46,136 nucleotides of DNA from Archangium violaceum Cb vi76 (GCF_000733295.1 NZ_JPMI01000061.1:1-46136), one strand, 5' to 3'; shown: positions 35,831 through 44,697, numbered from the stretch's first letter. Made by a program: numbers and translations. Notes: generated by a model not told the origin, from the sequence alone.

Positions 35831-38395
35831 TCAAATCCGCCGTCCACGTTCGGCCGGGGTCTGCGCATGACGCGGATCCTCGGGCCAGCTGTGCTTCGGA
35901 TACTTCCGGCAAAGCTCCTTGCGGAGGGACGGGTAGTGCCGTTCCCAGAATCCGGCGAGGTCGGTGGTCACCTGCACGGCGCGCATGTTGGGAGCGAGCA
36001 GGTGGAGCACGAGGGGAACCCTGCCAGCACAGACACTGGGCCCCTGGGCCATGCCGAAGAAGTCCTGAAGCCGCGACTCGACCCAGGGGGGCTTCCCGGG
36101 CTCGTAATGAACCTTGGAGGTGCGCCCACCAGGGAGGGAGACCTTCTCGGGGGCGTGGTTGGACAGAAGCCGTGCCTGTTCCGCGGTCAGCCGTGAATAC
36201 AGGGCATCGAGCAACGAAACCCCCTCGAGGTCGGCGAAGCTGCGAGCCCCGGCGCACAGCGAGGCGAGCGAGTCCCGCATGAAGGCCTCGTCGACGGTGG
36301 GGAAACCGGCCTCGGGGAAGGCCTGGGCGAGCAGGGCGACGCGGGTGCGCCACTGCACGAGGGCCTCGGGGTCGGCGAAGCGGTCGGGCCCGGCGGCGAG
36401 GGCCTGTTCCACGAGGACGCGAGCGGCCGCCTCGGAGGGAGGAGCGGGGGTCCGGGTCTCCTCGAGGACGAGATTCCCGTAGGACATGCGGGTGATGCGC
36501 TCGACGCGCTTGGAGGAGGGGTTCCACTGGAGGGCATCGACCTCTTCCAGCGCATCGGGGTACAGGTCGAGGAGCCACTCGGGCTCGACGGCGCTGGCGA
36601 TGCGGATGATGACGCCGCGGCCGGGACGCTCCTCGGCGTCGACGGCGATCATGAGCTCGGGCTCCTGGACGACGCTGACGTCGGAGAGCTGGGCGGTGCC
36701 GCCGCCGAAGAGGAGGAGCTCGGGGGAGCGGGGCTTGCGGCGGCGGGCGACGCGGTCCGGGTAGCCGGCGAGCGCGCTGAGCATGAGGGCCTGTTCCACG
36801 TCCTCGGGGCGGGAGGGCCGCTGCCCCTGCTCGCGGACGGCGCGCCGGAGCTGGCGCTGAACGCGGTCCACGGCCTGCACGGCGCCGTGCTCGAGGGAGA
36901 GCGACTGGACGCGGCCGGAGGAGAAGTTGGAGCGCTCGGCCTGGCGGAAGCGCTCGAGCAGCTCCAGCAGATCCGAGGGCCCGGCGACGACGTTGGCGGC
37001 ACGGCCGGGGCCGGAGAGGTTGGTGCGGGCCTCGCGGCGGATGTCGCGCTCACCGACGAGGGCGGCGAGCAGGGCCGCGTCGGCGCCGACACCGCGCTTC
37101 TCGCCCTCGACGATGATGCGGGCCTGACGGGGGTGGAGGGGGAAGCGCAGGAGCCGCTGGCCGATGGGGGTGACGGACCCGTTGGAGGCCACAGCACCCA
37201 GCCGGCGCAGGAGACTCTCGGCGGCCTCGAGGGAGGCGGCGGGAGGGGGCTCGAAGAAGGGGAAGGAGACGAGGTCGGTGATGCCGGCGGCGCGCAGGGA
37301 GAGGACGGTCTCGGCCAGGTCCATGCGGCGGATTTCGGGGGCGTCCTGGTCGGGGCGGCCGTCGAAGTCGTGCTGGGTGTAGAGGCGGAGACAGTGGCCG
37401 GAGCGGGTACGGCCGGCGCGGCCGGCGCGCTGGGTGGCGGAGGCGCGGCTCACCTTGGAGAGCTTGAGGATGGGCAGGCCGGACCAGGGCGAGTGCGAGG
37501 CGACGCGGGCGAGGCCGGAGTCGATGACGGCGGCGACCCCGTCGATGGTGACGGAGGTCTCGGCGACGTTGGTGGAGAGGATGATCTTCCGGCGCGAGCC
37601 GCGGCGCACGGCGCGGTCCTGCTCGGCGGGGGGCAGGTCGCCGTGGAGGGGGAGCAGGTCGATGCCGTGGCGTCCGGCGAACTCGGAGCAGGTGTCCATG
37701 GCGCGGCGGATTTCGCCGGCGCCGGGGAGGAACACGAGCACATCGCCGTCGAGGCCGTTGGCGTGGAGCCGCTTGATGCCGGAGAGGACCTGGGCATCGA
37801 GGTAGCGGTCATCGGCGGTGGGGAGGTACTCGAGGCTGACATCGAAGCGGCGGCCCTCGGAGCGGAGGGTGGGGCAGTTGCCGAGGTAGGCGCTGATGGG
37901 GGCGGCCTCGAGCGTGGCGGACATGACCACGAGCTTGAGGTCGGGGCGGGGGCCCTGCTGGAGGCGGCGCAGGAGGGCGAGCGAGATGTCGGCGGAGAGG
38001 TGGCGCTCGTGGAACTCGTCGAGCACGACGACGCCGACGTCGCGGAGGGTGGGATCGGAGAGGAGGCGGCGGCCGAGCACGCCCTCGGTGACGAAGGAGA
38101 GGCGGGTCTTGGGGCCGCGGACATCCTCGAAGCGGACCTGGTAGCCGACGGTCTCGCCGACGCGCTCGCCGATCTCCTCGGAGACGCGCTGGGCGGCGAG
38201 GCGGGTGGGGAGGCGGCGGGGCTGGAGGACGACGATCTCCTTGCCCTGGCCGAGGCCGGCCTCGAGGAGGGCACGGGGGACGCGGGTCGTCTTGCCGGCG
38301 CCGGGAGGGGCCTCGAGCACGAGCGAGTTCGCGCCCCGCAGGGTGGAGACGATCTCGGGCAGGAGGGGATCGATGGGAAGGGCGACGTCGGCCAT
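35831..38395 (-). CDS. hrpB: ATP-dependent RNA helicase HrpB
   Basis: 854 residues, DEAH/RHA family. Motif I APPGAGKTT (29-37), motif II DEFH (FVTEGVLGRRLL precedes; VVVLDEFHERH), motif III MSATL, motif V STNVAETSVTIDGV, motif VI QRAGRAGRTRSGHCLRLY, then the HA2 and HrpB C-terminal region (GYPDRVARRR, VHYEPGKPPWVESRLQDFFGM, LLAPNMRAVQVTTDLAGFWERHYPSLRKELCRKYPKHSWPEDP). DEFH in place of DEAH is usual for HrpB. Proposed RNA helicase; cellular role in most bacteria is unclear. ATG 38395 follows AGAGGA. Two 24-bp palindromes lie immediately upstream. Confidence 0.97.
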   Translation of the reverse strand: MADVALPIDPLLPEIVSTLRGANSLVLEAPPGAGKTTRVPRALLEAGLGQGKEIVVLQPRRLPTRLAAQRVSEEIGERVGETVGYQVRFEDVRGPKTRLSFVTEGVLGRRLLSDPTLRDVGVVVLDEFHERHLSADISLALLRRLQQGPRPDLKLVVMSATLEAAPISAYLGNCPTLRSEGRRFDVSLEYLPTADDRYLDAQVLSGIKRLHANGLDGDVLVFLPGAGEIRRAMDTCSEFAGRHGIDLLPLHGDLPPAEQDRAVRRGSRRKIILSTNVAETSVTIDGVAAVIDSGLARVASHSPWSGLPILKLSKVSRASATQRAGRAGRTRSGHCLRLYTQHDFDGRPDQDAPEIRRMDLAETVLSLRAAGITDLVSFPFFEPPPAASLEAAESLLRRLGAVASNGSVTPIGQRLLRFPLHPRQARIIVEGEKRGVGADAALLAALVGERDIRREARTNLSGPGRAANVVAGPSDLLELLERFRQAERSNFSSGRVQSLSLEHGAVQAVDRVQRQLRRAVREQGQRPSRPEDVEQALMLSALAGYPDRVARRRKPRSPELLLFGGGTAQLSDVSVVQEPELMIAVDAEERPGRGVIIRIASAVEPEWLLDLYPDALEEVDALQWNPSSKRVERITRMSYGNLVLEETRTPAPPSEAAARVLVEQALAAGPDRFADPEALVQWRTRVALLAQAFPEAGFPTVDEAFMRDSLASLCAGARSFADLEGVSLLDALYSRLTAEQARLLSNHAPEKVSLPGGRTSKVHYEPGKPPWVESRLQDFFGMAQGPSVCAGRVPLVLHLLAPNMRAVQVTTDLAGFWERHYPSLRKELCRKYPKHSWPEDPRHAQTPAERGRRI

Positions 38396-38413
38396 GGCCG
38401 ATTCCTCTTGGAA

Positions 38414-38437
38414 CCACTCGTAGTCGACTACGAGTGG
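38414..38437. promoter_or_regulatory. 24-bp perfect palindrome, proximal
   Basis: Half-site CCACTCGTAGTC followed directly by its inverse complement. It lies 19 bp before the hrpB start, just upstream of the ribosome site. The inner 22 bp recur at 38458-38479. A dimeric repressor operator is likely, though in RNA it would also fold into a perfect hairpin. Confidence 0.75.
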
Positions 38438-38456
38438 TGTGTGTTTGTGGCCTACA

Positions 38457-38480
38457 TCACTCGTAGTCGACTACGAGTGA
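38457..38480. promoter_or_regulatory. 24-bp perfect palindrome, distal
   Basis: Half-site TCACTCGTAGTC and its inverse complement. Centre-to-centre distance to the proximal copy is 43 bp, close to four helical turns, so two bound dimers would lie on the same face of the DNA. Confidence 0.75.
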
Positions 38481-38554
38481 GGGGGCGGCAGGCGCACCTT
38501 CCGAAGCGGCCGTTCCAGTTCAACACCCTCTTGGGTAGTCCGGGGCCACGGCTT

Positions 38555-39610
38555 TCAGGCCGATTCCGAGGTGGACTTGGGGTCATTCTTCTTGCGGCCG
38601 CGCTTGGAGGGAGCCTTCGCGGGCTCGGCGGCCGGGGGAGCGGGAGTGGGCTCGGGAGCGGGAGGGGCCTCGGGAGCGGCGGCTGCTACCGGAGCGGGAG
38701 GAGGCTCGGGCGGAGCGTCGGGGGCCACTGGGGATTCTGGCTCGGAGGGCGCGGCACCGGAAAGCGCGGCGAGCTCGGCCAGTTCGGCGGCACTGGGCTC
38801 GGCGGAGTCGGTCTGGAGGGGAACGGCCTCGGTGGCCTCGGACTCGGGCTCGGGTTCGGAGGCACCGGCTTCAGTGGCCCCCAGCTCGGCGGGGTCGATG
38901 AACGGCAGCCCGCGGGCGGCGCGCTTGCGCGGCTTGGCGGCGAGGCCGGAGTTCTCGAAGGCATCGGGGATGGGGGCGAGGGAGGCCTCGGCGAGGCAGC
39001 GGGCCTGACGCAGGGCGATGTCGAGCTTCTTGCCGAGGGCGATGAGCTCGGCGCGAAGGGGAGCGGCCTGCTCGTGGGGGAGCTGGACGGGGGCGAAGCA
39101 GGCCTGCCAGGTGGAGTAGGCGGTGGCGACCTGATCGAGCACGGGGCGGACGAAGGAGAAGTCGTCGCGGGCGAGGATGCGGGAGACGTAGGAGGACTTG
39201 AGGCGGCGCTCGTAGCCGGCGGCGAACTCCTGGATGGCCTCGCGGGAGGCGCGGCGGAGCTGGGGGAACTTGAGGTGGGGGAAGAGGGCCTCGATGACGG
39301 GGGAGCGGCTGCTGGCGCAGAAGGTGATGCCGGCGTGGAGCTTCTCGAGGGAGTCGACCCAGAGGTTCTGGAGGTTGAAGGCGAACTCCTCGCGGACCTC
39401 CTCGAGCTCGGGGAGATCGCGGACCTTTTCGAGGAGGGCGGGAGCGGGGGCGCGCTCGGAGCGGACGATCTGGATGGCGGAGGAGAGCCACTCCTTCTCG
39501 CGCTCCAGACCCGGGCGGCCCGCGAGCAGCTCATCGGCGGCGGCGAGGCGCGAGTCGATGGCCTCGGCGAAACGGACGAGATCGTAGGCTTCGAGGGTGG
39601 ACAGCGACAT
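38555..39610 (-). CDS. Hypothetical protein with helical body and Pro/Ala/Glu-rich basic-ended tail
   Basis: 351 residues. Residues 1-220 look helical and folded (TLEAYDLVRFAEAIDSRLAAADELLAGRPGLEREKEWL, ELEEVREEFAFNLQNLWVDSLEKLHAGITF, YVSRILARDDFSFVRPVLDQVATAYSTWQACF). Residues 240-335 are an acidic Pro/Ala/Glu linker, and the end is basic (KRGRKKN). The architecture suggests a scaffold or nucleic-acid-associated protein; I recognise no family. The start at 39610 opens the folded region directly. It may be co-transcribed with the HAD gene upstream (72 bp). Confidence 0.75.
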   Translation of the reverse strand: MSLSTLEAYDLVRFAEAIDSRLAAADELLAGRPGLEREKEWLSSAIQIVRSERAPAPALLEKVRDLPELEEVREEFAFNLQNLWVDSLEKLHAGITFCASSRSPVIEALFPHLKFPQLRRASREAIQEFAAGYERRLKSSYVSRILARDDFSFVRPVLDQVATAYSTWQACFAPVQLPHEQAAPLRAELIALGKKLDIALRQARCLAEASLAPIPDAFENSGLAAKPRKRAARGLPFIDPAELGATEAGASEPEPESEATEAVPLQTDSAEPSAAELAELAALSGAAPSEPESPVAPDAPPEPPPAPVAAAAPEAPPAPEPTPAPPAAEPAKAPSKRGRKKNDPKSTSESA

Positions 39611-39682
39611 GGGGAGGGGCTCCTCGGGTCCTGGGCGGGGCGGCGGGAGATACCACACGCCGGGGGAGGGTGGGGGTGGGGC

Positions 39683-40387
39683 TCAGCGGCCGTCGAGCAG
39701 GGCGGCGAGCGCTTCGCGGGCCGTGAAGTCGGGGAAGGCGTAGTCGGCGCCGCAGGAGAGGAGGGCGTCGGGGGTGAAGCTACCGGTGCCGACGCCGATG
39801 CAGGAGGCGCCGATGCCCTTGGCGGCGGCGACGTCCTTGGGGGTATCGCCGATGACGACGACGCGGCACTCCTGGAGGGGGACTCCGAGCTGAGAGGCAC
39901 CGGACTGGGCGCCATGGCGGATGAGCTCGACGCGGTCCTCGTGGTCGCAGCCGAAGCCGCCGAAGGAGAAGCGGTCGTGGATGCGGACGCGCTCGAGCTT
40001 GATGCGAGCGCCCTGGCGGACGTTGCCGGTGCCGAGGCCGACGGCGAAACCGGGGCGGGAGAGGGCGGCGTCGACGGCCTCGCGCATGCCGGGGTGGAGG
40101 CGGTAGTCGCGCTCGTCGACGAGGGGGACCTCCTGGGCGAGGTGGAGGAGGTAGGAGTCGATGACGGCGGAGATGGCGTCGGAGGAGGGGTGGGCGCCGA
40201 TGATATCGAGTCCCTTGCGGACGATGGCGCGGTCGGTCATGCCGGACATGCTGAAGGAGTCACAGGCATCGAGGCGGCCGTGGAGGGCCTGGAAGGCGAG
40301 CGCCATGGAGCGGCGGCCGGCACCGCCGGTGGTGACGAGGGTGCCATCGATGTCGAAGAGGAGCACGGTGGGGCGCATGGCCCCCAT
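39683..40387 (-). CDS. HAD-superfamily hydrolase (phosphoglycolate-phosphatase-like)
   Basis: 234 residues. Motif I FDIDGTLV (Asp12, Asp14), a helical cap, motif II region GLGTGN, and motifs III/IV in VVVIGDTPKDVAAAKGIGASCIGVGTG are all present. It likely hydrolyses a small phosphate ester; specificity unknown. ATG 40387 or 40378 (Met-Arg-Pro) are both plausible starts; the second gives the more usual distance to motif I. Confidence 0.92.
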   Translation of the reverse strand: MGAMRPTVLLFDIDGTLVTTGGAGRRSMALAFQALHGRLDACDSFSMSGMTDRAIVRKGLDIIGAHPSSDAISAVIDSYLLHLAQEVPLVDERDYRLHPGMREAVDAALSRPGFAVGLGTGNVRQGARIKLERVRIHDRFSFGGFGCDHEDRVELIRHGAQSGASQLGVPLQECRVVVIGDTPKDVAAAKGIGASCIGVGTGSFTPDALLSCGADYAFPDFTAREALAALLDGR

Positions 40388-40445
40388 CTAACGGAAGGCC
40401 GGGTCCGATGCGAGCGCCTCCCTGTTTGTCCTGGGAGCATCCACA

Positions 40446-40521
40446 CCCTCGCCCTCCGGGAGAGGGGACGGGGGTGAGGGTAGCGCCCCCTCTCCCTCTG
40501 GGAGAGGGTTGGGGTGAGGGT
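40446..40521. repeat. REP-like paired palindromic repeat, copy 2
   Basis: Units 40446-40481 and 40486-40521, near-identical to those at 35726-35826 and in the same order, but 4 bp apart instead of 30. They fill most of the gap between the HAD gene start and the HEAT-repeat gene end. Confidence 0.85.
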
Positions 40522-40538
40522 CTGCGCGGACGCAACAA

Positions 40539-41207
40539 CTACGGTTCGACGTAACTCAGCCCCTGCTGGATGGCCTCGCGAACGGCGAGACTCTCCTCGA
40601 GAGAAAGCCGTTCCTCGAGGGCCTTGCGGACCTCGGCCCCGCCCATGCGTCCGAGGGTCTGCGCGGCGGTGGCGCGGACCTGCTCATTGGGATCGGCGAG
40701 GAGGGGAGCGAGGACGGGAACGGCCTCGAGTCCGGAGCGGCGGCCGAGCGCGAGCGTGGCGGCGGCGCGGACGGAGGAGACGGGGCTGCGGAGCATCTCC
40801 TGGAGGCGCTGGGAGGCCTCGGGGTGGGCGACGACAGCGAGGGCGGCGACGGCGCGGGAGCGCTGGGGCTCGGGGGAGCTCGGGTGGGTAACGATTCCGA
40901 GGAGCTCGGAGAGGGCCTCGGGACCGAGCCGGGCCCAGTCGGATTCACGAGGGAGCGCGTCGGGGCTGTCGAGCAGGCGGAGGATCTCCTCATGGAGCGA
41001 GCCATGGGGCTGGGGCGCACTGGGGGAGGAGGGCGGCATCAATGCAGCGGAGGCCGTGCCGAGGTGGGAGGAGCCCGTCAGGAGCAGCGCGGCGAGCGCA
41101 CAGGTGGACGCCAGGGAGGCGGTGGACGGACGGCGGTGCGAGCCGGAGCGGGCCGGGAAAGGCAGTGGGGAGAAGGACACGGGGGAGCTCCCTCGTTTGG
41201 GCGTCAA
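40539..41207 (-). CDS. HEAT-repeat protein, probably exported
   Basis: 222 residues. A hydrophobic stretch (STCALAALLLTGSS, about 33-46) after a long basic N-terminus suggests a signal or anchor; the true start may be further in. From about 70 there are HEAT/PBS-lyase type helical pairs: SRAVAALAVVAHPEASQRLQEML, SSVRAAATLALGRRSGLEAVPVLAPLLADPNEQVRATAAQTLGRMGGAEVRKALEERL. Such repeats mediate protein binding. No enzymatic motif. Confidence 0.8.
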   Translation of the reverse strand: MTPKRGSSPVSFSPLPFPARSGSHRRPSTASLASTCALAALLLTGSSHLGTASAALMPPSSPSAPQPHGSLHEEILRLLDSPDALPRESDWARLGPEALSELLGIVTHPSSPEPQRSRAVAALAVVAHPEASQRLQEMLRSPVSSVRAAATLALGRRSGLEAVPVLAPLLADPNEQVRATAAQTLGRMGGAEVRKALEERLSLEESLAVREAIQQGLSYVEP

Positions 41208-41299
41208 CGGAGCCCGTTTATAGGCTGGAGGCCCGGTCGGATACGACGCACCCCGAGTGCCTTTTGCTGAAAGTGGATTCTTGTATTGTCGCGCGCCTT

Positions 41300-41692
41300 A
41301 TGGCCGGCCGCGTCTTCTTCTTCCTGCAGCACGCCACGTATGAGCCTGCGTTCCAGGCCGCCTCGATGGGCATCACCGCGGCGGCGATGGGGGACGAGGT
41401 GTACTTCGTCTTCGCCTTCGATGCCTTGAGGGCGCTGGTGAGGGGGAGCTTCGGTCAGCCGCACACGGAGAAGGAGTTGTCGGAGAGTGCGAGGGCGCAG
41501 GGGTTGGGGGTTCCGGTGCCGGCGCGGATGCTCGAGGAGGCGCGGGCGTTGGGGGCGAAGCTGGTGGCGTGCGATACCACGGTAAGAATCTGCGGATACT
41601 CGCCGGAGGAACTGAAGGGGACGCTGGACGAGGTGATGGGACTGGCGTCGCTGTGGAGATTGACGGCAGGTGCACGCACCCTTGCTCTCTAG
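41300..41692 (+). CDS. DsrE/TusD-like small protein
   Basis: 130 residues. FFFLQHATYEPAFQAASMGITAAAMGDEVYFVFAFDALRALVRG and GAKLVACDTTVRICGYSPEEL follow the DsrE/DsrF and peroxiredoxin-family (DUF) fold, including a Cys pair, C(D)TTVRIC, near residues 97-103. Members shuttle sulfur or have unknown roles. ATG 41300 starts directly at the first strand; no strong ribosome site is visible. Confidence 0.82.
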   Translation: MAGRVFFFLQHATYEPAFQAASMGITAAAMGDEVYFVFAFDALRALVRGSFGQPHTEKELSESARAQGLGVPVPARMLEEARALGAKLVACDTTVRICGYSPEELKGTLDEVMGLASLWRLTAGARTLAL

Positions 41693-41818
41693 GGAGGCAC
41701 TGGATTGCTGCTGGCCGAGGGCGCGCGGGAGAGGGTATTGTCGGCACGCTTTCGGGGCCGGACCCTGGTGAGCGCGGGAGGAACCCGCGCGTGATTCCGA
41801 GGAGCGATTTTCAATCTT

Positions 41819-43141
41819 ATGCGCGCCAAGCTGACTCTCCTGAGGGCCCTCGTGTTGGGCACGGTCGGTGGTGTTCTCGCCACCGGTTGCCAGACGTATG
41901 ACTTCGAGCCGGTGGAGCCACTGGCCATCTCGCAGACGACGGAGACGCGCGAAATCAGCGCGCGCAACGCCAAGCCGAACCTGATGATGCTGGTGGACAC
42001 GTCCGGTTCGATGACGCTGCCGGTGAACGAGAATCTTCGGGATTCGGTGGGGACGTACGTGTGCCGGCGGGGTGGCACGGCCAGCGGTGATATCTGCGGC
42101 GTGAACGAGTCCTTCCCGTGCGACACGGGCGGCGCGCCCCCGGGCAGGTGCCCCACGCGTTGGACGTCGCTGCAGCATGCGATGAGCTCGTTCCTCACCG
42201 ACAGCGGTGGTATTGCGCGCATCGGACTGGCCACCTACCCGGATCTGAATGCGGACAAGGTCTACAAGTGTGGCGGCACGGCCGGAATCACCGTGCCGCT
42301 CCCGCCCTCGGACGCGGATGACGAGGCCACGCTCAAGGCCACTGCCACGGATGTGAACACCAAGCTGCAGGCCATCAAGAACGCCTCGTCCACGACGGGG
42401 GTCCAGAAGCCGGAGGGCGGTACGCCCACCAATGACAGCCTCAAGTACATGCTCACGCTGCCGGAACTGCAGACGAACGCCCGCTCCAGCTTCGTGCTGC
42501 TGCTGACGGACGGCCTTCCCAACTGCAGCCTGCAATTCCCGACCCCCTACCCGAACGCGGGCTGCAAATGCACGCTGGGCACCCTGAGCGGGACGTCCCT
42601 GTGCACGTATGACCCGTACAACAAGCTGGGCTGCCTCGACAGCGATGGCTCGGTGTCGGCGGTGAAGGCGCTGAAGGACGCGAACATCAAGACCATCGTC
42701 ATCGGTTTCGGCGCGGAACTGGCCACCGGAGATGGAACGGCGATTCTCAATGCCATGGCCGAGCAGGGTGGCTTCTCGCGTACCTGCAAGACGAACGCGG
42801 ACTGCGGCGCGGGTGATACGTGTGACACGGCCAGCGAGCTGTGCAACCGCCGTTTCTACCAGGCGGCCAACGCGGAAGAGCTGTCGGCTGCGTTGCGGAA
42901 GATCAGCGAGACCATCCAGGTGACGGACCCCTGCCTGTTGGCGTTCGCTGACGGCCAGGCGCCGACTTCCCAGGAACTGGTGGTGGTCTACGTCAACAAG
43001 GAGCGTCTCGCTCCGGGTGCGAACACCTGGCTCCTGACGGAAGACGGTATCCGCTTCCAGGGCGATACGTGTGCTCGCATCGAGGCCTCCACCTCGGCGA
43101 ACAAGGTGAACATCGAGGTTCGTGCCGTTCAGAAGCGGTAG
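41819..43141 (+). CDS. cglB: VWA-domain Cys-rich lipoprotein, probable gliding adhesin CglB
   Basis: 440 residues. The signal peptide ends in the lipobox LATG|C24. A von Willebrand A domain follows with an intact MIDAS: D60-T-S-G-S (DTSGSM), the Thr in GGTPTNDS and the Asp in LLLTDGLPN. Seventeen Cys are spread through the mature protein, and the end is beta-rich. This matches my knowledge of Myxococcus CglB, an outer-membrane lipoprotein of about 416 residues, rich in Cys, whose VWA domain acts as the adhesin at gliding focal adhesions. The neighbourhood leading to rlmB, four tRNAs and tuf also fits my recollection of the M. xanthus locus. It is transcribed with an ATP-grasp gene 65 bp downstream. 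Confidence 0.82.
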   Translation: MRAKLTLLRALVLGTVGGVLATGCQTYDFEPVEPLAISQTTETREISARNAKPNLMMLVDTSGSMTLPVNENLRDSVGTYVCRRGGTASGDICGVNESFPCDTGGAPPGRCPTRWTSLQHAMSSFLTDSGGIARIGLATYPDLNADKVYKCGGTAGITVPLPPSDADDEATLKATATDVNTKLQAIKNASSTTGVQKPEGGTPTNDSLKYMLTLPELQTNARSSFVLLLTDGLPNCSLQFPTPYPNAGCKCTLGTLSGTSLCTYDPYNKLGCLDSDGSVSAVKALKDANIKTIVIGFGAELATGDGTAILNAMAEQGGFSRTCKTNADCGAGDTCDTASELCNRRFYQAANAEELSAALRKISETIQVTDPCLLAFADGQAPTSQELVVVYVNKERLAPGANTWLLTEDGIRFQGDTCARIEASTSANKVNIEVRAVQKR

Positions 43142-43206
43142 CCTTCGGGGCGGCTTTACGTGGTGAGGTGCCGGGGCTATGTCTCCGGCGCCCGCCCTGG
43201 CCGCCC

Positions 43207-44169
43207 ATGAAGATCACCATCCTCTCGCGCTCCGCCTCCATTTCATCCACCAAGCGTCTGGTCGAGGCCGGGCGCGCGAGAGGGCACCAGGTGCGTGTGC
43301 TCAACCCGGTCCGGGTGGAGATGCACCTGGATGGGCAGCGCGCCAACCTGTACTACCGGCGCCGCAAGCTGTCCCCGTGCGACGTGGTCATCCCGCGCAT
43401 CGCCCAATCCATCAACAACTACGGTCTGGCGGTGGTGAATCAGTTCGCCATGTGCGGGGTTCCGCTGGTGAACACGGCGCGGGCGATCGCCGAGTCGCGC
43501 AACAAGATGCGCTCGCTGCAGTTGCTGTCGGCGCACGGCATCGACATCCCGGCGACGGTGATGGCGCGTGACGCCGCGGACCTCAAGGCGATGGTGGGCC
43601 TGGTGGGGGGCGTGCCGGTGCTGGTGAAGCTGCTGCAGGGCCAGGAGAAGCACGGGGTGATGGTGTGCGAGAGCCTCCAGTCCCTGGAGGCTGCGCTCGA
43701 GGCCATCCTCGGATTGGGGCACAACCTGGTCGTCCAGCAGTACGTACAGAACAAGGGACAGGATGTGCGGGTGGTGGTGGTGGGAGGCCGGGCGGTGGCG
43801 GCGGTGCGGCGCCGTCCGAGGGTGGGCCGGCTGTCCTACACGCTCAACCGGGGAGCCCGGCTGGAGCGCATCGAGTTGACGGAGTCCCAGCGGAAGGCGG
43901 CGGAGCGGACGGCGACGCTGGTGGGGTTGGAGGTGGCGGCGGTGGATCTGCTGGACGTGCAGGAGGGGCACCCCAAGGTCTTCGAGGTGAACAGCTCGCC
44001 GGCGCTTCCGGAGATGGAGGCGGCCACGGGGTTGGATCTGGCCGGCATCATCATCGAGCGCGCCGAGCAACTGGTGGCCGGGGGTCCGAGGGTGGGGGTT
44101 CCGGAGCCGGAGCCGCGTACTCCATCCAGGCGCAAGCGGAGGCCCAAGGCCTCCGTGGGCGAGGCATGA
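43207..44169 (+). CDS. RimK-type ATP-grasp ligase
   Basis: 320 residues. RimK-like N-terminus (MKITILSRSASISSTKRLVEAGRARGHQVRVLNPVR), then the ATP-grasp core: CDVVIPRIAQSINNYGLAVVNQFAMCGVPLVNTARAIAESRNKM, VPVLVKLLQGQEKHGVMV, VVQQYVQNKGQDVRVVVVGGRAVAAVRR, and the metal-binding FEVNSSPALPEMEAATG. RimK adds glutamate to ribosomal protein S6 or to other acceptors; substrate here is unproven. The C-terminal 30 residues are Pro/Arg/Lys-rich. It is linked to cglB upstream. Confidence 0.9.
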   Translation: MKITILSRSASISSTKRLVEAGRARGHQVRVLNPVRVEMHLDGQRANLYYRRRKLSPCDVVIPRIAQSINNYGLAVVNQFAMCGVPLVNTARAIAESRNKMRSLQLLSAHGIDIPATVMARDAADLKAMVGLVGGVPVLVKLLQGQEKHGVMVCESLQSLEAALEAILGLGHNLVVQQYVQNKGQDVRVVVVGGRAVAAVRRRPRVGRLSYTLNRGARLERIELTESQRKAAERTATLVGLEVAAVDLLDVQEGHPKVFEVNSSPALPEMEAATGLDLAGIIIERAEQLVAGGPRVGVPEPEPRTPSRRKRRPKASVGEA

Positions 44170-44241
44170 ACAGAAAGAGGCCCCCGGACGTCGGAGGGTC
44201 GGTGATAGGGTGCCCCCGCTTTTCCGTGAGGAGAACGAACC

Positions 44242-44694
44242 ATGCTGCACTTGCGACGCATCACTTCCCTGGCCGCCGCGCTGGTGGCCATTGCCAGCAC
44301 CCAGGCCCACGCCGAGGAGCAGGTGAATCCGGCCACCCTCTATGAGGTGAGCACGGAGGGCACCTCCACCAAGGTGAAGGCGGGGGAGCAGGGCGTGTTC
44401 GTGTTGTCCATCAAGAGCAAGCCGGGCGCCCACGTCTCCGACGAGGCGCCGCTGAAGCTGGAGCTCAAGGGCGGCGCGCAGTTGGCACCTGCGCAGGAGA
44501 AGCTGGCGCTGAAGGACTCGGTGGCCAAGAAGGCGCAGGGGCAGCAGTTCGTGGATCCCCGCTTCGAGGTGCCGTTCAAGGCCACGGCGGCCGGCAAGGG
44601 CACGCTGGAGGCGAAGCTGACGTTCTTCATCTGCTCGGATCAGCTGTGCGCCCGTCAGCAGAAGACGTTCTCCCTGCCCGTCGAGGTTCTCTAG
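44242..44694 (+). CDS. Periplasmic DsbD-N-terminal-like domain protein
   Basis: 150 residues with a signal peptide (MLHLRRITSLAAALVAIASTQAHA|EEQ). The mature part is an immunoglobulin-like beta domain with a Cys pair near the end, FFICSDQLCARQQKTFSLPVEV, resembling the N-terminal domain of DsbD and related thiol-transfer proteins. No membrane or thioredoxin domain is attached. A GAGGAG ribosome site precedes the ATG. It lies 3 bp before rlmB. Confidence 0.78.
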   Translation: MLHLRRITSLAAALVAIASTQAHAEEQVNPATLYEVSTEGTSTKVKAGEQGVFVLSIKSKPGAHVSDEAPLKLELKGGAQLAPAQEKLALKDSVAKKAQGQQFVDPRFEVPFKATAAGKGTLEAKLTFFICSDQLCARQQKTFSLPVEVL

Positions 44695-44697
44695 TCC

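Noticed and set aside
38414-38480. Chromosome-partition (parS) or dif site
   Set aside because: Neither the CACGTG-centred parS core nor the XerC/XerD half-sites are present.
36887-40477. 1196-codon plus-strand Gly/Ala/Glu-rich open frame
   Set aside because: Antisense to hrpB, the 351-residue unknown and the HAD gene; it is a by-product of third-position GC bias.
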